A stretch of DNA of 64,000 nucleotides from Ischnura elegans (GCF_921293095.1 NC_060249.1:81231907-81295906), one strand, 5' to 3'; positions 1 through 12,310 are shown, counted from the stretch's first letter. Program-made: numbers and translations. Notes: generated by a model from the letters alone, not told the origin.

Positions 1-207
1 CTCCAGGTTTTGATTTTAAAAATTCAACATTTTTACCCTATCTGGGTTTAATCAACAGACTCCCGATTATCCGGCTGTGGTTTATATGTGTTGTGGCTTA
101 TCCGTCGCGAGTTTTACCCTTTTTTGATGTTTTCCGCAATCTTTTAAAAATGACACAAAAGCACCACGATATTTGCATTTGTATGCTAGGCTACACTGGA
201 CTTATTA
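1..207. other. No gene; possible decayed pogo-type repeat
   Basis: No coding block is visible. Phrases such as ccgattatccgg and ggcttatccg (60-110) resemble the subterminal wording of Tigger/pogo elements. No matching end is in the window, so this is only a hint. If the TMEM209 gene extends to the left, this is intron. Confidence 0.3.
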
Positions 208-1499
208 CAGTGGAACCTGTTTAGTACGTTTCTGAAGGGACCACAAAAAATGAACGTACTAACCAGGAAAACGTGCTAACGAGGAAAGTAAAAAATAGCA
301 GTCGGGGTAATTGCAATCTGTGGAAAAGTCGTCATAATTACAATTACTATCGGTAGTTCTAGTAGGATCGCCTTCCTGAACTCTTTTCACCTTTAAAAAA
401 AAGAAATTGGGCGCTACATTGAAAAACAATACCATGTGAATAAAAAATCACAATGTTTCATAGATTTCCCGAAGACAATTACATGAAAACGGCTTCTTTC
501 TCCCGTGATTTATCCTATATATATATTTATAGAAAGAGAACAAGTATAGCTAAGTCATTTCTTTTTTTGTCACAGCATACTCGGAGAATATAACAACAAC
601 CCTGAGTATGTCAACGGGTTGTTTTTAAACATAAAAATTGGACAAAATTATATTAACCTTAAATTACGGCAACAGCCGTACACATTCGCGCTTCAGGAAT
701 AAAGCCATATCGATTGTTATAGCGATCGATATATCGAATAATAACACGCAAGATTATTAGATTACGAGGTAATTACAAGAAGATTTTATATTATGCAGTT
801 GAAATTTACTTTTAAAACTTGTTTAATGTCGTCTGCTTTCGTGCCGAGATCAAGTATTTTTAAGCTAAGCTTCGCGTGGAGATCCAGAGCATTGTCTGCT
901 CTCGCAGCAGTAGTCAAATACGCACGAATTACGTAGCATTGACGTCGTGCAGTACTGCTTTAGATAAAGTGGAAATTGGATAAGGCTCATTTCTTCATCA
1001 TGATAACTCGTGCAATAGCAACAATTGCCCACTCGTGAAATTTGTGCGCAGTGGGCACTCCAGAGGCAACAGAAGGTGAGGAGCTCGGGGTGGGGAAAAT
1101 CGGGGCTTCTCATTGGCTGCAGTTTTGCAAAGTCAGACATTCCTGATGAATAGCCATATTTTATAATTCATCGCGTCGTAAGAATTGAGAAATGCATTTG
1201 GATAAATCACGGTCGAAGTAAGATATGTGGAATGAATGCAAGAATTTTAATGGCTAGTAATATTAATTAAATCATGAATTCGGAGCTTTAGATACTGGAG
1301 AACAAATTGCGGGTTGCGTCACGGCTAGCAGTTGAGCGTACTAACCAGGAAAGCGCAATTTTTTCAAACGTACTAACCAAATACTTTTACCTGTATTTTG
1401 TTCCGATGGTACCGGGACCGAGAGAAATCGTCGTACTAAGGAGGAAAACGTACTAAGGAGGAACGTACTAAGGAGGAACGTACTAACCAAGTTCCACTG
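208..1499. mobile_element. Non-autonomous pogo/Tigger-type element, 1.29 kb, TA target duplication
   Basis: The left end starts CAGTGGAACCTGTTTAGTAC. The right end is its inverted counterpart and finishes GGTTAGTACGTTC-type sequence read inward from CCACTG at 1499. Both ends are flanked by TA (206-207 and 1500-1501). A CAGTGG terminus with a TA duplication is characteristic of the pogo/Tigger branch of Tc1/mariner. Subterminal 'cgtactaaccaggaaa' and 'cgtactaaggagga' units are repeated at both ends, with four in a row at 1431-1490. They look like transposase-binding repeats. I see no transposase coding sequence inside, so this is a deletion derivative or MITE. Confidence 0.8.
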
Positions 1500-1501
1500 T
1501 A

Positions 1502-2949
1502 TTTATAGTAGAATACCCTTCGTAAAATTGAATTACTTTTATTTACTTGCTGACAAGGGATGTTTCAAGTCTACTTGGGCATCTGCTCTAGCAGTGCTGA
1601 CGATGATCAGCAGCAGGAAAAAACTCCTGATTTATTCTGAAAGATTCTTTAATGTTTAACCAATCGTAAAGTAGGAATAATGTTATTAAAGATCTTTAAT
1701 TGCATATTTCATACTGAAAATTTGCAAATATCGCCATGGCCTAGCATGCGGTTGAATACGGCCCAAGGGAACCAGAGATTTCATTGCACTTGGGCATATT
1801 TACGCCTCAATGAGTCAAGGTCAAACATGAGAGAAAGGGAATAGTAGAATTGAAGGCACCGAGGGAAGTGGAAGTTGAGATAGCATGAGTCATAGTTGGA
1901 CACTCGCCGGTGTAGACAATTTTCCACAAGTCCTCGTTTCCTGTAACCGCTGCTGCGCTATGGCGTGATTGTGCGCCTGTTACCTTCACGGGAGTTCTGT
2001 GTTCCTGTTTTTCTAGCATTGCGGTGTGCGATCGCGCTCAGTGATCACGGATCCGCATCCTGCAGCAGTTACATCCTGGACAACTTGTGCCAGATGCGAC
2101 TATGAGGTGTGGTGCCTGACAGTGTAGTTTCTGAGGTTGCACAGTGGTTTTGAAGCATTCGTGGAGAGCACTTTTCTGAATCTGTGACGTTGCAGCTGCG
2201 GATGCGTGGTTTTCGGTAACCAGGTATCACACGGATGAGTAGGAATGCGAGTAAAATCACATTTTTGCCGCTGAAAAGATTGCGGTCGTGAGAAGGAAGC
2301 TTGTAGTGATTCAGGAAAGCAATCTTAAATAACAGACGATGTGCATAAATAATATTTAATCATTTGATTTGTATGAATTATGAGAATTAAATGATATTCA
2401 AGTGAAAGTTTGATTCATTCGTGTTTTTCGATTATTCGTGCTGCCTCTCCCCATCATTAGCCCTGGTATTCGGGAGTATGTTGTATTCTGTTTTTGGCAG
2501 AAATATTGCCTGCAGTCCTAAACAGGCGTTCACTGGAAACAGTTGGGATTGATGTTGATTTTGAATGGCCGCACTAATGGATCGATAGTGAAACTCCTCC
2601 AATATCTGACGGCATCATCTGTTAAATTGTTGAAACTTGTGAGTCAGTTCAAATATATTGTGTATTCTGCGATAGCTTGAATTGTTACTTTAATTGACAA
2701 CTTATTCGCATGCTTCACTGTCACAGGTCTTATAACCTCAACGATCACCTGCTCAACAAGCTGGCACAGCGACACCATGGATAAACTGATTGGCTGTGAG
2801 CTAACGCAAAATTGTTATGCAGTGTTGCATTCTGCAGGAAAACAACACTTTTCAATGCCTTGCATAGGTTTATCAACTTACGAATAAGTTCTCGGAACGT
2901 ATCTTGCTCGTATGTCGAAGAATTACTGTACATGTACATGATTCAATCG
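1502..2949. other. No recognised gene (probable intron or upstream flank of TMEM209)
   Basis: Unstructured AT-rich DNA. Two short minus-strand reading frames (1807-2019 and 2069-2260) have no recognisable domain. I could not find the TMEM209 exon that should precede 3934, which should end one base into a Glu codon. Confidence 0.4.
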
Positions 2950-3064
2950 TAAGACCACTTTCACATGAAACACGGTGTTGCAGAGTGTCATCTCGTCTGA
3001 AAGCCGCCTGAATTTCATGTGAACGGTGGCTGGCGAAAAGTCGTTCTGACTGAAAGTGGTCTTA
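2950..3064. mobile_element. 115 bp palindromic MITE
   Basis: It starts TAAGACCACTTTCA and ends with the inverted TGAAAGTGGTCTTA. Internal segments (tcacatgaaa / tttcatgtga) also pair, so the whole unit can fold into one hairpin. No coding capacity. Confidence 0.7.
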
Positions 3065-3933
3065 ATATAGCATTTAATGTATTTCACCCCGTAGACGGCT
3101 CATTGCCGGGCCTGATTGAAATGGACGCTGTGCCATCAACGGCACAATTCGACTCGTTTGAAGAGATCCATAGAGATCAATGGTAAGCTGAAAGAATGGT
3201 GCCGTGCTGTGGACGGCAGCAGGCAAAAAGTTGGCTCATTTGGAAGCAGCCGCGACTACGGAAATGCTACAAAGTTGGCGAGAGCGACAAACTGACGAAT
3301 CTTTAAATGAGTGTGTTAGCCAGCAAATGTCAAAACAGCAAACAGAATCAGGAAAAAATGTGGATGCCATGCAAGCGGAAAGTAAAATATGTGTTTTTAA
3401 ATCTTTTTTTTTTTAACTTTTTGGCCTTGAACATAGTAGACCATTTTGGTTTTGGGCGCTAAATTCAAATCCTCATGACCGTTCCAAGCCGGTTCCAAGG
3501 TACTGACTTTATGTGATCGGTTCTTGATACCGGTTCCACAGGCCAGAGAATCAGAACCTATTCCAATATCTCTAGCCTAAGGTATGGAAGTAGTTTGATT
3601 GTAAATGGCTGCTTAAAGTAATGTATGTGTATAATTTCTGATGTCATTTCTTATTTATTTGCTGTATTTTCTTTCATGATGTGTTACCTGTGGCAAACCT
3701 ATGAAAGATTGGCATGACTGTCACATATCCTAGCTTCTGTGTAATAATTTTATTCTTAAAACTGAAAAAAAAAACTTTTGTGTGCTATTGAAAAAAAATG
3801 GAATATTCTTTTTTCAAATTTGCACAAAATTGTCATTCAATTGATTTAACTTATTTTTCCCTGGATGAGGCTTTTTACAGCATGTTTGCTGTTAACCAGA
3901 AAAGTAATCACTGAATCATATCATTGTCCCCAG
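3065..3933. other. No recognised gene; intron upstream of the TMEM209 exon
   Basis: Contains A/T runs and 'ggttcttgataccggttcc'-like repeat wording (3495-3540). A segment at 3092-3181 has splice-site-like ends, but its only open frame ends in the wrong phase for the exon at 3934. I do not call it. Confidence 0.4.
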
Positions 3934-4412
3934 AATTGGCCGAAGGCGGCTGCATGAGCTCATTCAATTGGAGTGGAGAGATTGCAGTTGAAGGAATGGC
4001 TGGTAGTCGCCCGGCCTCAGATGTGTCCCAGTGCCCGAGTGATGCCTTCATATTGGCGCATTTGTTCGCCACTTACCTGGACACACAGATGCCTTCACTT
4101 CCCCCATCAGCTGTTTTCCTCTCCCAGGAAACTTTGAAAACTCCCGTATCTGTGCTATCTTCGATACCTGCCCAGTCAACCTCTCCAGGAACTATCACCT
4201 CTGGCACTCAAGCTGGCTACATCCCACTGCCTCTTGAAAGCCCAGAGTCACGGCCATTTTCCATTCGTCACTTTGCTCGCATTCCCGAGGAGCTGGCAAG
4301 GAAGAGGAAGGGTGCAGAAGAAGGAGGGGGGCACATAATCATTTACCAGGCCAAACAAAGTCCTCCTCATTTCCAGCTGGTCACACCTGAAGAAATTCTT
4401 GATATTGGGAAG
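3934..4412 (+). CDS. TMEM209: TMEM209 orthologue, penultimate coding exon (partial gene)
   Basis: The exon follows an acceptor (tgtccccag, AG at 3932-3933) and ends at a strong donor (AAG|gtaagc). It encodes about 159 residues. Its first two bases complete a Glu codon begun in the previous exon, and it ends in phase 0. The translation follows the C-terminal part of animal TMEM209 (cytochrome b561 N-terminal family): a segment reading LAEGGCMSSFNWSGE, then QCPSDAFILAHLFATYLD, then a linker, FSIRHFARIPEE, and finally HIIIYQAKQSPPHFQLVTPE. These correspond in order to the conserved blocks I know from vertebrate TMEM209, including the final 'YQ...PPHY.L' block. The linker after the LFATYLD block is rich in Ser, Pro and Thr and looks longer than in vertebrates. 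TMEM209 is a multi-pass nuclear-envelope protein reported to bind Nup205. The transmembrane N-terminal half is not recognised here and probably lies upstream of the window. An ORF start at 3924 is a TTG inside the intron, not a real start. Confidence 0.88.
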
Positions 4413-5785
4413 GTAAGCATTTAAATTTATGGACCTTTGTCAATTGTGTCAGATGTTTGACCTCTCTAAGCCAGGTTTAATTTCAGATGGGGAAGGGTGA
4501 GTTCAGTTCCTTGGTTCTTTGCTCCAATGGTTCTTGAGGCTGGAAACAGGACCAGAATGGTTACCGAAAAGAACCGATACTGAAAAAATAGGCAGGAAAA
4601 TTTGTTTGAACCATTGAGAGTCAAGGTTCTTAATTAAGTTCTTAGTTAAGGGCTTGCAAAGCAAATTGTGAACTGATGTAATTTTTGTAACTTGGTCTGA
4701 GGATACTAAAAAGTACCGGCACCATTATAAATGGCTGGAAACCCTTTTTAAACCTTGTCCACTTGTAACGGTTTTGTCCTAAATCCCCTTACTGTTCCTG
4801 CTTCCAGCCTGTCCTCTCAGTGCATGGAAAATTATAGAAATTTCCTTCCCCATAGGAAATTTTTTCCTCTCTGTAGAAACATTAAATCGTGGAATTGCTA
4901 GTAGTGGGCCCTGGTCGCTTCCTTAGCGGCGAGGGTTTTTCCCATCCCGCCCTTCCATCTGTATCCCTACCCAGGAGGCATCGTTGGGCTCCTATTGCGG
5001 CGGCGCCTCCATCCTTTTTCCCTCCCATTTCACTCCCATCCTGGGTGCACAGGCATATCAGTTAAGTTACTGGGTCCCGGCCGCAGTGCGTTGTAACCCT
5101 CAGAGGAGCCACTCAAAATTTTTTTCATTTCTTTGATGAAATATTAATCCCTAAAAATTTTTTTAACTTGTGGAGGAGGTTTGTATCTACAGCATAAAAA
5201 ATGAGAAAAATCAAAGGGTTAGCTGCATTGCCAAAAATCGATTTGAAATTTTTGCTTTGCAATAAACTTTATTAAATTGTTTAAATTTCTTGAAACAATC
5301 AACTGATTTTTCTTATCAATTCAAGGCCTTCAAAATTAGCTATCCATGTGCTTTTCTAACTTTCTTTCAGAGAAATGATGATTAATGTGAAGACGCTTTC
5401 ATAAAATTTCAGTTTTACAGACCTGTTTGAAATATGTATCTTGTAAACTGTTACATGTATTGCAAAAATACATTGCGGTTTTTGTTTTCTTAAGATGCTT
5501 TTCCTAATTCAGTTGAAATTAGTGACCCAAGGGGCAATCAATTGGTCCATATTGGTGGAATGACCCATATTTATTGCATCAATAAGGCAGAGTACTGTCC
5601 CTGAAAAATTTGCTTTTTTCAAATTCATTATATATTTAGCCAGTCAATGTTGTCATGCCCATATAGGTATGCTAAGCGCTTACATATGGGATCAGTGAAT
5701 TCAACCAGTGTATATCTGTGGTTTATAGGGCCCAGGGAATTAGATATTGAGGCTGGGACACAATCAACGCTAACGTGAGATGGTA
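4413..5785 (+). other. TMEM209 last intron, part before the pogo element
   Basis: Starts with the donor gtaagc. A GC-richer patch at about 4900-5110 (gcggcggcgcctcc, cccggccgcagtgcg) interrupts the AT-rich intron and may be an old repeat. No coding blocks. Confidence 0.6.
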
Positions 5786-7540
5786 CACCCATGTCTCGTA
5801 TAGCGCAAGGGATGCGTTCCTTGGGGTCTTTGCGCTATACGAATTTGCGTTATACGAGAGCGTTTTAACATAGGGTAGATAGGGATGCGTTCCTGGTAGC
5901 ATAGGTCTTGGGTATTGAATTTCCTCTAAAACATCAATATTCCCATAAAAAGCCTTAGAAAACATTATTTCTATAAATATTTATAGTTTAAAACATCTTT
6001 AAAGATAGTATTCACGCATTCAAAGACTTTTATTCACGTTAAAAAAAATTTTACGTGCTTTCGAAATTCCATCCTGTCGTGCGGGTGGGCTAACATCTGC
6101 TATCTCAGGGGATCGTAATGCGTTGCCGGCAGTTGATGATTTTTCAAACTAGTCTAAAACCAACTATTGTGTCACCCAGGCCCTTTTGTCGCTCATCGAA
6201 ATGACAGGAAAATGCTACTTTAAATGCCATTCCATAGCTAGCGGAGTTTATGAATGATAAATCATTTTAATTTGAAGTCCTCCGAGTCATTAGCAGCTAC
6301 GTGAAACAGTCTTTAAATGCCTTGAAACCTGACCCAGGTTTTCCTTCCCTGAAAATGAATGAACGAGAATGCATTCTTTTCCAAAAGAATATCGTCTCAT
6401 CAACACTAAAAACTAGTTGAGGGGGAAAGGAGCCACTTTCAATAACAGCTTGGAGTTCATCAGAAAATGTTGTGGTGGCTGCGCTATCAACACTTGCAGA
6501 TTCACCTGATATCGCCGCACTGAAAATACCTGCTTGCCGTTTAAATTCTGGAACCAACCGGAGCTTTCACTTAATGTCTCGGAGCGATTACCACTCTCGT
6601 CTTTTTGTACTGATTCACCATGAAACTTCTTTAACTACGATGAACTTTCCGTATGTGTAGACCACTTGGTTGAAGTTGGTGCGGCTGAGGTCACTAATGT
6701 TTTAGCTTCGTCTTTATTCAGAATAAGGCATCGTGAGTTTAAACTTCCGCGCAATATCGCTTTGACGCTCTCCATTTTCAAAGCAATTGACCTCTCTCAA
6801 GTCCTCTTCTAGGTTAATGGTTTTTCTTGATAAATTCTTGATTTTTCTACACGCATTCCTATTTTTTGCCATATTCTCTTGGTTTTTACTCTGTATGGCT
6901 CTTATCTAAATCACCTTCTTCTGCTGAACTGTATTCCTGAGACGCAGAAGGGCTATGACTGCGGAGAGGGAACGAAGCCATTGTGTTTAAGACTCTATAG
7001 CGGACCCTTTTATGTGTTGATGCTATTCATGCGCAACTCGGTCACCGCTCCATTTCTCCCCCGTGAATACCGATGACCTTGAAGGCTTTAGCGTAGACTC
7101 TCTACCTGGAAGTCAATCGCCCGGTAACCTACGACGGCAAAAATACGTCTCAAACCGTATTGCTGAAAAAAAACTCATTTCCACTAGCCCCACGCTTAAT
7201 TAACGATCTAAATTATTTATTATCATTCTGTTAAGGAGACGAGATAAATCTTCGGTAGGCCGGCTATCTAGACCCAATGACGAGTAATACTTTTGGCAAT
7301 TGCGCAGCAATGAATTTCGATTAATATATAAACAAAAAAGAAGATTTGAGGCAAGAAATAATATTAGTATGCGTAAATTGATGGAAATTTCGTGTGTACT
7401 TAGCGCAAGTTCACGTTTTATCACGAGAGCGTTTAAGATTTTTGATTAGGCTACACTGCGTTGCAATGTTTCCCCGAGGAACGAATTTGCGCTATATCGA
7501 AATTGCGCTAATCGAAATTGCGCTATACGAGACATGGGTG
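5786..7540 (-). mobile_element. pogo/Tigger-like DNA transposon, 1.75 kb, TA target duplication, in a TMEM209 intron
   Basis: The left end reads CACCCATGTCTCGTATAGCG and the right end is its inverted match, ending ATGGGTG at 7540. Both are flanked by TA (5784-5785 and 7541-7542). Subterminal copies of the 'gcgctatacgaaatt' motif occur at both ends, most densely at 7490-7532, and probably bind transposase. Inside, on the minus strand, is a broken CENP-B-type transposase (separate entry). TIR, TA duplication and protein remnant together place it in the pogo lineage of Tc1/mariner. The surrounding TMEM209 exons keep phase, so the insertion appears to be tolerated as intron. Confidence 0.88.
6120..6872 (-). 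pseudogene. Decayed pogo/Tigger transposase
   Basis: A start codon at 6872-6870 opens a frame with KNRNACRKIKNLSRKTINLE and then ENGERQSDIARKFKL. This is the N-terminal CENP-B/psq helix-turn-helix typical of pogo transposases. The frame breaks soon after. A second open segment (6557-6297) carries the start of the DDE_1 domain: PPQLVFSVDETIFFWKRM, with the first catalytic Asp at codon 6401-6399, followed by PGSGFKAFKD. Beyond 6297 only fragments in shifted frames remain (for example NDSEDFKLK), interrupted by stops. The later catalytic acids are not recognisable. It cannot encode an active transposase. Confidence 0.85.
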
Positions 7541-7542
7541 TA

Positions 7543-8273
<731 letters not shown>

Positions 8274-8700
8274 AGTGATATAGCCGCTGCACAAGTTGGA
8301 CGGAATTTTAAATTGTGGTTATGTTAGTGACTTGTTTGAAAAGTGTGTGTGGTGTATTTAAGGAGCCTTCATTTGTAGTTAGTGTGACTACAAATTGTGT
8401 ACAAATGAAGTATGACGTCACAATTTAAATTGAGGAAAGTTATACTTGCAAGACTTATTTGACGAAAGCGTATTTTCCTCATCAAAGGCTGAGACAATTT
8501 TTATTTTATTTGTGAGTGATTTTGCAATGATTACATACAGTAACAGTTTAATTGGAGTGAGGCATATTAGCTTTTATTTTATGTGAAATCTTGTTCATGA
8601 TTTGTATTGTAATGTGTTGTCATTTAAACAGTAGTTAACTTAAGACAGTATTGCTTGGAAAAGAGAATTCATGAGGTATGCATTAAAATTTTCTCAACTG
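8274..8700 (+). other. Probable 3' UTR of TMEM209
   Basis: AT-rich sequence follows the TMEM209 stop with no further recognisable coding blocks. The first plausible polyadenylation signal is ATTAAA at 8682-8687. It is followed within 20 bases by a T/G-rich stretch, as expected for a cleavage site. A canonical AATAAA lies much further on, near 9785. The 3' end is therefore an estimate. Confidence 0.4.
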
Positions 8701-11069
8701 CTTGTGTGTTTTTAGCCTGCAATTCCCTAGTTTTTATTGCCCACATTATTGGAGATATAAGTTTAGTGGAAGTTTCCACACCTACCTACTCAAATACTTG
8801 GGTAAACACTTCGGACTCCTCTTTGATGGAAAACTTAATTTATTCCTTGAAGACATGGATACCTTACTTCACCACCGGCTGCTATGGTGCTAAGGATAGT
8901 GACTCTACCCAGCATCTCAATTCTCAATGTGTATTCAGCAATCAGTGTTTCATTTACTTTAGTATGATTTTGACTACTCGCATAGCTCCTGCTCTCTGCA
9001 CAGTGGTGGAAAAAAGTTAATGCAAAGCTTATTGGCGTCTGAATGTGACCAGCTCAGGAACTATTTGAAGACATCAGTCTTCCAAAATTTTGTCCTTATA
9101 TTGTTCTCATACTATGGGGAAATTTAAAACTTAAATAGCCGTTGTAATGGGGTATTAATCATATCCATGGCAGTATAACAATGCATATGAGACCCAACTT
9201 TGAATTCTTCCTCATATTTTCCGAAGTATGCTTCACCCATGTCTCATATAGAATGGAGTTTACTCTCATCGCGAGATATGTGAATGCAGCCAACATATTT
9301 AACTTCTGCTTTGCGTAGCCATTTAGGTAGTTGACTGTGGAGTGAATTTTGACTACCTTTTCCACGTCCTCCAGCACTGCTTCAGGACTATGAGATATTA
9401 ACTGTATGCGTGATGCATCATGGCTTATGCTTCTTCCCCCTTTTTGAAAAATGATTGAGTGAGCAAAATTTTTGGCTTGAGCTTAAACTTTTGACAAAAT
9501 GTACATTATTCATTTATCATTAATAACATTTTAAATATTCCAGTATTATCAAGAAATTAACATTATTTAAAAGTGTTAATTATATTTTGCTGTTGGAATT
9601 TTCTACTGTTTATTTTGTCCCTGATTTTTAATACTCAAAATATTTTGAGGAAATTTCATGTCAGAAATGCGATTATGTAGCTCAGTTATGTTAACTTACG
9701 TACCAATTAATCACATCTATTATCTGATATAGATTTTCTGTTGTTTTAAGTTCAAAAGACGTAGTTACCAGGAAAAATATTGCAAATAAAGAATTAGGAA
9801 GGCATTATCTTTACCTATCATTGAAGAGATTTACTTTGCACTGCAACAATTTCTCTATTTTCTGGCTGAATTTACATTGCTCCCTGTTCAATGAAGAGGT
9901 GCTATAGAGTTTTTTTGATCGGCTGGTGAAGTGAAGTGTTTGGTCAAATCTTGCCATTGACCTTGCAAAAAAATCTTTCCAGTTAGTCGCTGAATGTATA
10001 CTAAACAGTTTGTGTCGCATATAGCAGAATATTTCATCTTCACTTTGTAGGCACGAGGAATCAGTGTGGATGATATTGCATGAAATGCAGTGTTATTCTT
10101 GATTTATCACTGAATGCAGCCAGCTGGAAAAGGTTCTCAGCAAAAGAAGTATGCTATGTATTGGGGAGAAAATTAAAGCTTTTCTCAAGTGATGGCACAC
10201 AGTCGACAGATAGGGATAGGTATAGTTAGGTAATAAAGTACAATTCTTGTCTAAACGATTATAACTCTTGTTTTATTGCACTATTGTAGTAATAGCTGCA
10301 TTTTGAAACAGTTAACTTCTTTTTTTTCATAACATTTGGTTTCTTATTTCATCCTGAAACTGAAACGTATACAAATCAGGGATGCGTTGGGTACAAAGGA
10401 GTCGTTTCCCTATTCACATTGAAGAGGAAATAAGACTTTACACTGGTATTTCCTTCAGAATACTGATGCAAAGATTTCGCACAATCAACTGTGGTTGGCA
10501 TTCTTTTTCTTTAGAAAAGTGTTTTTTTCCTCACTTTCCAATATACTCTTTGTACTTCATAAAAATTTAGCGTCCATCAATTAACTAAAGTGAGAGGTTC
10601 ACACATGTGCTTTCTCTCGTCAAGTATACTGGTGGAGATCATCTTCCATCAGTTTAAGCACCATATTGGTTTTTGGAATTGACATCAACTATCTGTCTTT
10701 AACATCGTAGGAAGCCATTAATAACATTAACATCATCCATTTCTCTTCCCCAAGTCCTCTTAACGAAGCTTTCTTTCACTCAAGTTTCTTATATTCCCAT
10801 GTTTCTTAGAGGCCAATGGAATTAGAGACATAGAGAGCGGGACACAGACACACATTCAACACACATAATTTGCTGGAGATGGGAGGACACCTTGCATTAC
10901 TTTTTTTCAGGACACATTTTCTGAGACAGCGTGTCTTAATTTTTTCTTAGTGGATCTTTACGAAGCGGGAAAGCTTTTAGGCTCACTTTGGAAAGAAAGG
11001 GCAGGGTTTTTACATATTGACCCACGACGAATTTTTGTGTTCACAACAATTATCACACAGTAGTTCTCA
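8701..11069. other. No recognised gene
   Basis: AT-rich spacer downstream of TMEM209. At 9232 the phrase cacccatgtctcatatag resembles the end of the pogo element at 5786, but it has no partner end. A minus-strand frame at 9159-9377 follows a possible acceptor but carries no known domain. Confidence 0.4.
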
Positions 11070-11275
11070 TCATCGACGTGGTTGTGTGTGGCATTGGTTG
11101 ACGTTTTGCCTGATTGAGCTAAGAGCTGGGTTTGCACTCCAGTCCAATAATGTTAGAAGACACACAACAACTGATACAAGGGCTATCAATCTGCTTGGTT
11201 TAGAGTGGAAGCTGGAAGATGGCTCTGGGTATTCCTCTTCATCCTCTTCCTCTTGCATTGGCATCAGGATGTCCA
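11070..11275 (-). CDS. Putative terminal exon of an unidentified - strand gene
   Basis: On the minus strand a good acceptor (ttctttgcag, AG complement at 11276-11277) is followed by an open frame of about 68 residues to a stop at 11072-11070. The exon needs one base from the previous exon to make its first codon (xTG). It encodes an acidic stretch (MPMQEEEDEEEYPEP), a Ser-rich linker (SSSFHSKPSR), an apolar segment long enough to span a membrane (LIALVSVVVCLLTLLDW), and a short polar tail. The arrangement would suit a tail-anchored or membrane-spanning protein. I do not recognise the family. A weaker donor inside (GGA|gtgcaa) could make it an internal exon. The acidic run coincides with a GAA/TCC-like simple repeat, so chance is a real alternative. 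Confidence 0.35.
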
Positions 11276-11347
11276 CTGCAAAGAAGCAAAATAAATATGT
11301 ACAAGGCCGTATAAAATTGTTTCGGGCTTGATTTTGTGGAAGTTGGC

Positions 11348-11534
11348 TATATCCATAATGGACACAAATGGTAATTTGACACTTTTTTTTAAATTCAACA
11401 CTCAACACCGACCAAGGTTTCAACACACAATGTCATTTACACACATGAGTGTTGAATTAACAAAAAGGTCGGTGCTGAGTGTTGAATTAAAAAAAAGTGT
11501 GGAAATTACCATTTGTGTTCTTCATAATGGATGT
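11348..11534. mobile_element. 187 bp palindromic MITE (second copy at 42417)
   Basis: The left arm reads from TATATCCATAATGGACAC through acaaatggtaattt and aattcaacactcaacaccga. The right arm (about 11469-11534) is its inverse and ends aaattaccatttgtgttc...ataatggatgta. The two arms leave a loop of only about 55 bases. A diverged relative with the same tips lies at 42417-42524. Confidence 0.7.
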
Positions 11535-11856
11535 AAAAGGCCCTTAATATGTATTGGTGCAGTGGCAATATTTACATTTATTTATATGGTACATTCTAGT
11601 GCATTTACAAAAACTTATTGTGACTCCATTATTAGTGTGTTCCTGTAAGAGATAGGAAACTACATACATATGTGTAAATTTTCCAAAAGAATCAAAGATG
11701 TTTTGACAATATCTAGCTGTGCATTTGAAGTTTGACTATTAAAACCACCTGCATCGGTGATATACAAGCACTATATGAGAAAATTCTCTCTTCCAAAATG
11801 ATTGTTTTGAGGGAAATAATTTAGAGCTTCCTAATCCTCAGTGAAATAATCGTGAC
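11535..11856. other. No feature seen
   Basis: AT-rich spacer between two inverted-repeat elements. No coding, RNA or repeat structure recognised. Confidence 0.5.
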
Positions 11857-12310
11857 TTAACCCTTTCACTGCTGTGAACGTACTTCTCCTTCCTCCCTGC
11901 CATGCACTTTTGCCGAAGCACTTCGAAGGGTCCCTAATCCGGGACCCTTTCCTCGTCGAGCTCACCCACGCAGGACCGTCTCATTGACTTTACCAGCCTA
12001 CCTCCCGAAAAGTGACCGCTCTGACTTTGCTAAAATGGCCATTTTCTGGTGGTCCGCAGCCACGTTTTTAGCAAGGGTAACAAAATCGTTATTTTTCATC
12101 GCAGAACCACGGTTCAAAGACGTACTTGATTGCTTGATTGGCAGGAGTGCGATGCAAACAATCATTTTTTGATGATCGGATTGATTGGTTGCTTTTCAAA
12201 TTAAAGTCAGAGCGGTCACTTTTCAGGAGGGAGGCTGGGAGGGTCGATGAGATGGTCCTGCGTGGATGAGCTCATCGAGGATAGGGTCCGGGATTAGCGA
12301 CCCTTTGGAG
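11857..12310. mobile_element. Foldback/MITE with ~105 bp inverted arms; left end TTAA-CCCTTT
   Basis: Left arm about 11925-12030 and right arm about 12200-12310 are inverse copies. They share gggtccctaatccgggaccc, gagctcacccacgcaggacc and ctcccgaaaagtgaccgctctgactttg with a few mismatches. The outer left side runs into TTAACCCTTTCACTGCTG (TTAA at 11857-11860), which has the form of a piggyBac-type end. I could not find the matching TTAA end on the right, so the right boundary is uncertain or lost. Confidence 0.6.

Noticed and set aside
3092..3181. Exon-like segment (AG before, gtaagc after) upstream of the TMEM209 exon
   Set aside because: Two of three frames contain stops. The open one ends in the wrong phase for joining 3934 and has no similarity to TMEM209.
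9232..9250. Possible second copy of the 5786 pogo element
   Set aside because: Only about 18 bases match one tip. No partner end or internal similarity was found.
9159..9377. 72-residue - frame with coding-like look after a possible acceptor
   Set aside because: No recognisable domain. It includes a phrase like the pogo element tip (cacccatgtctcatatag), so it may be repeat-derived.
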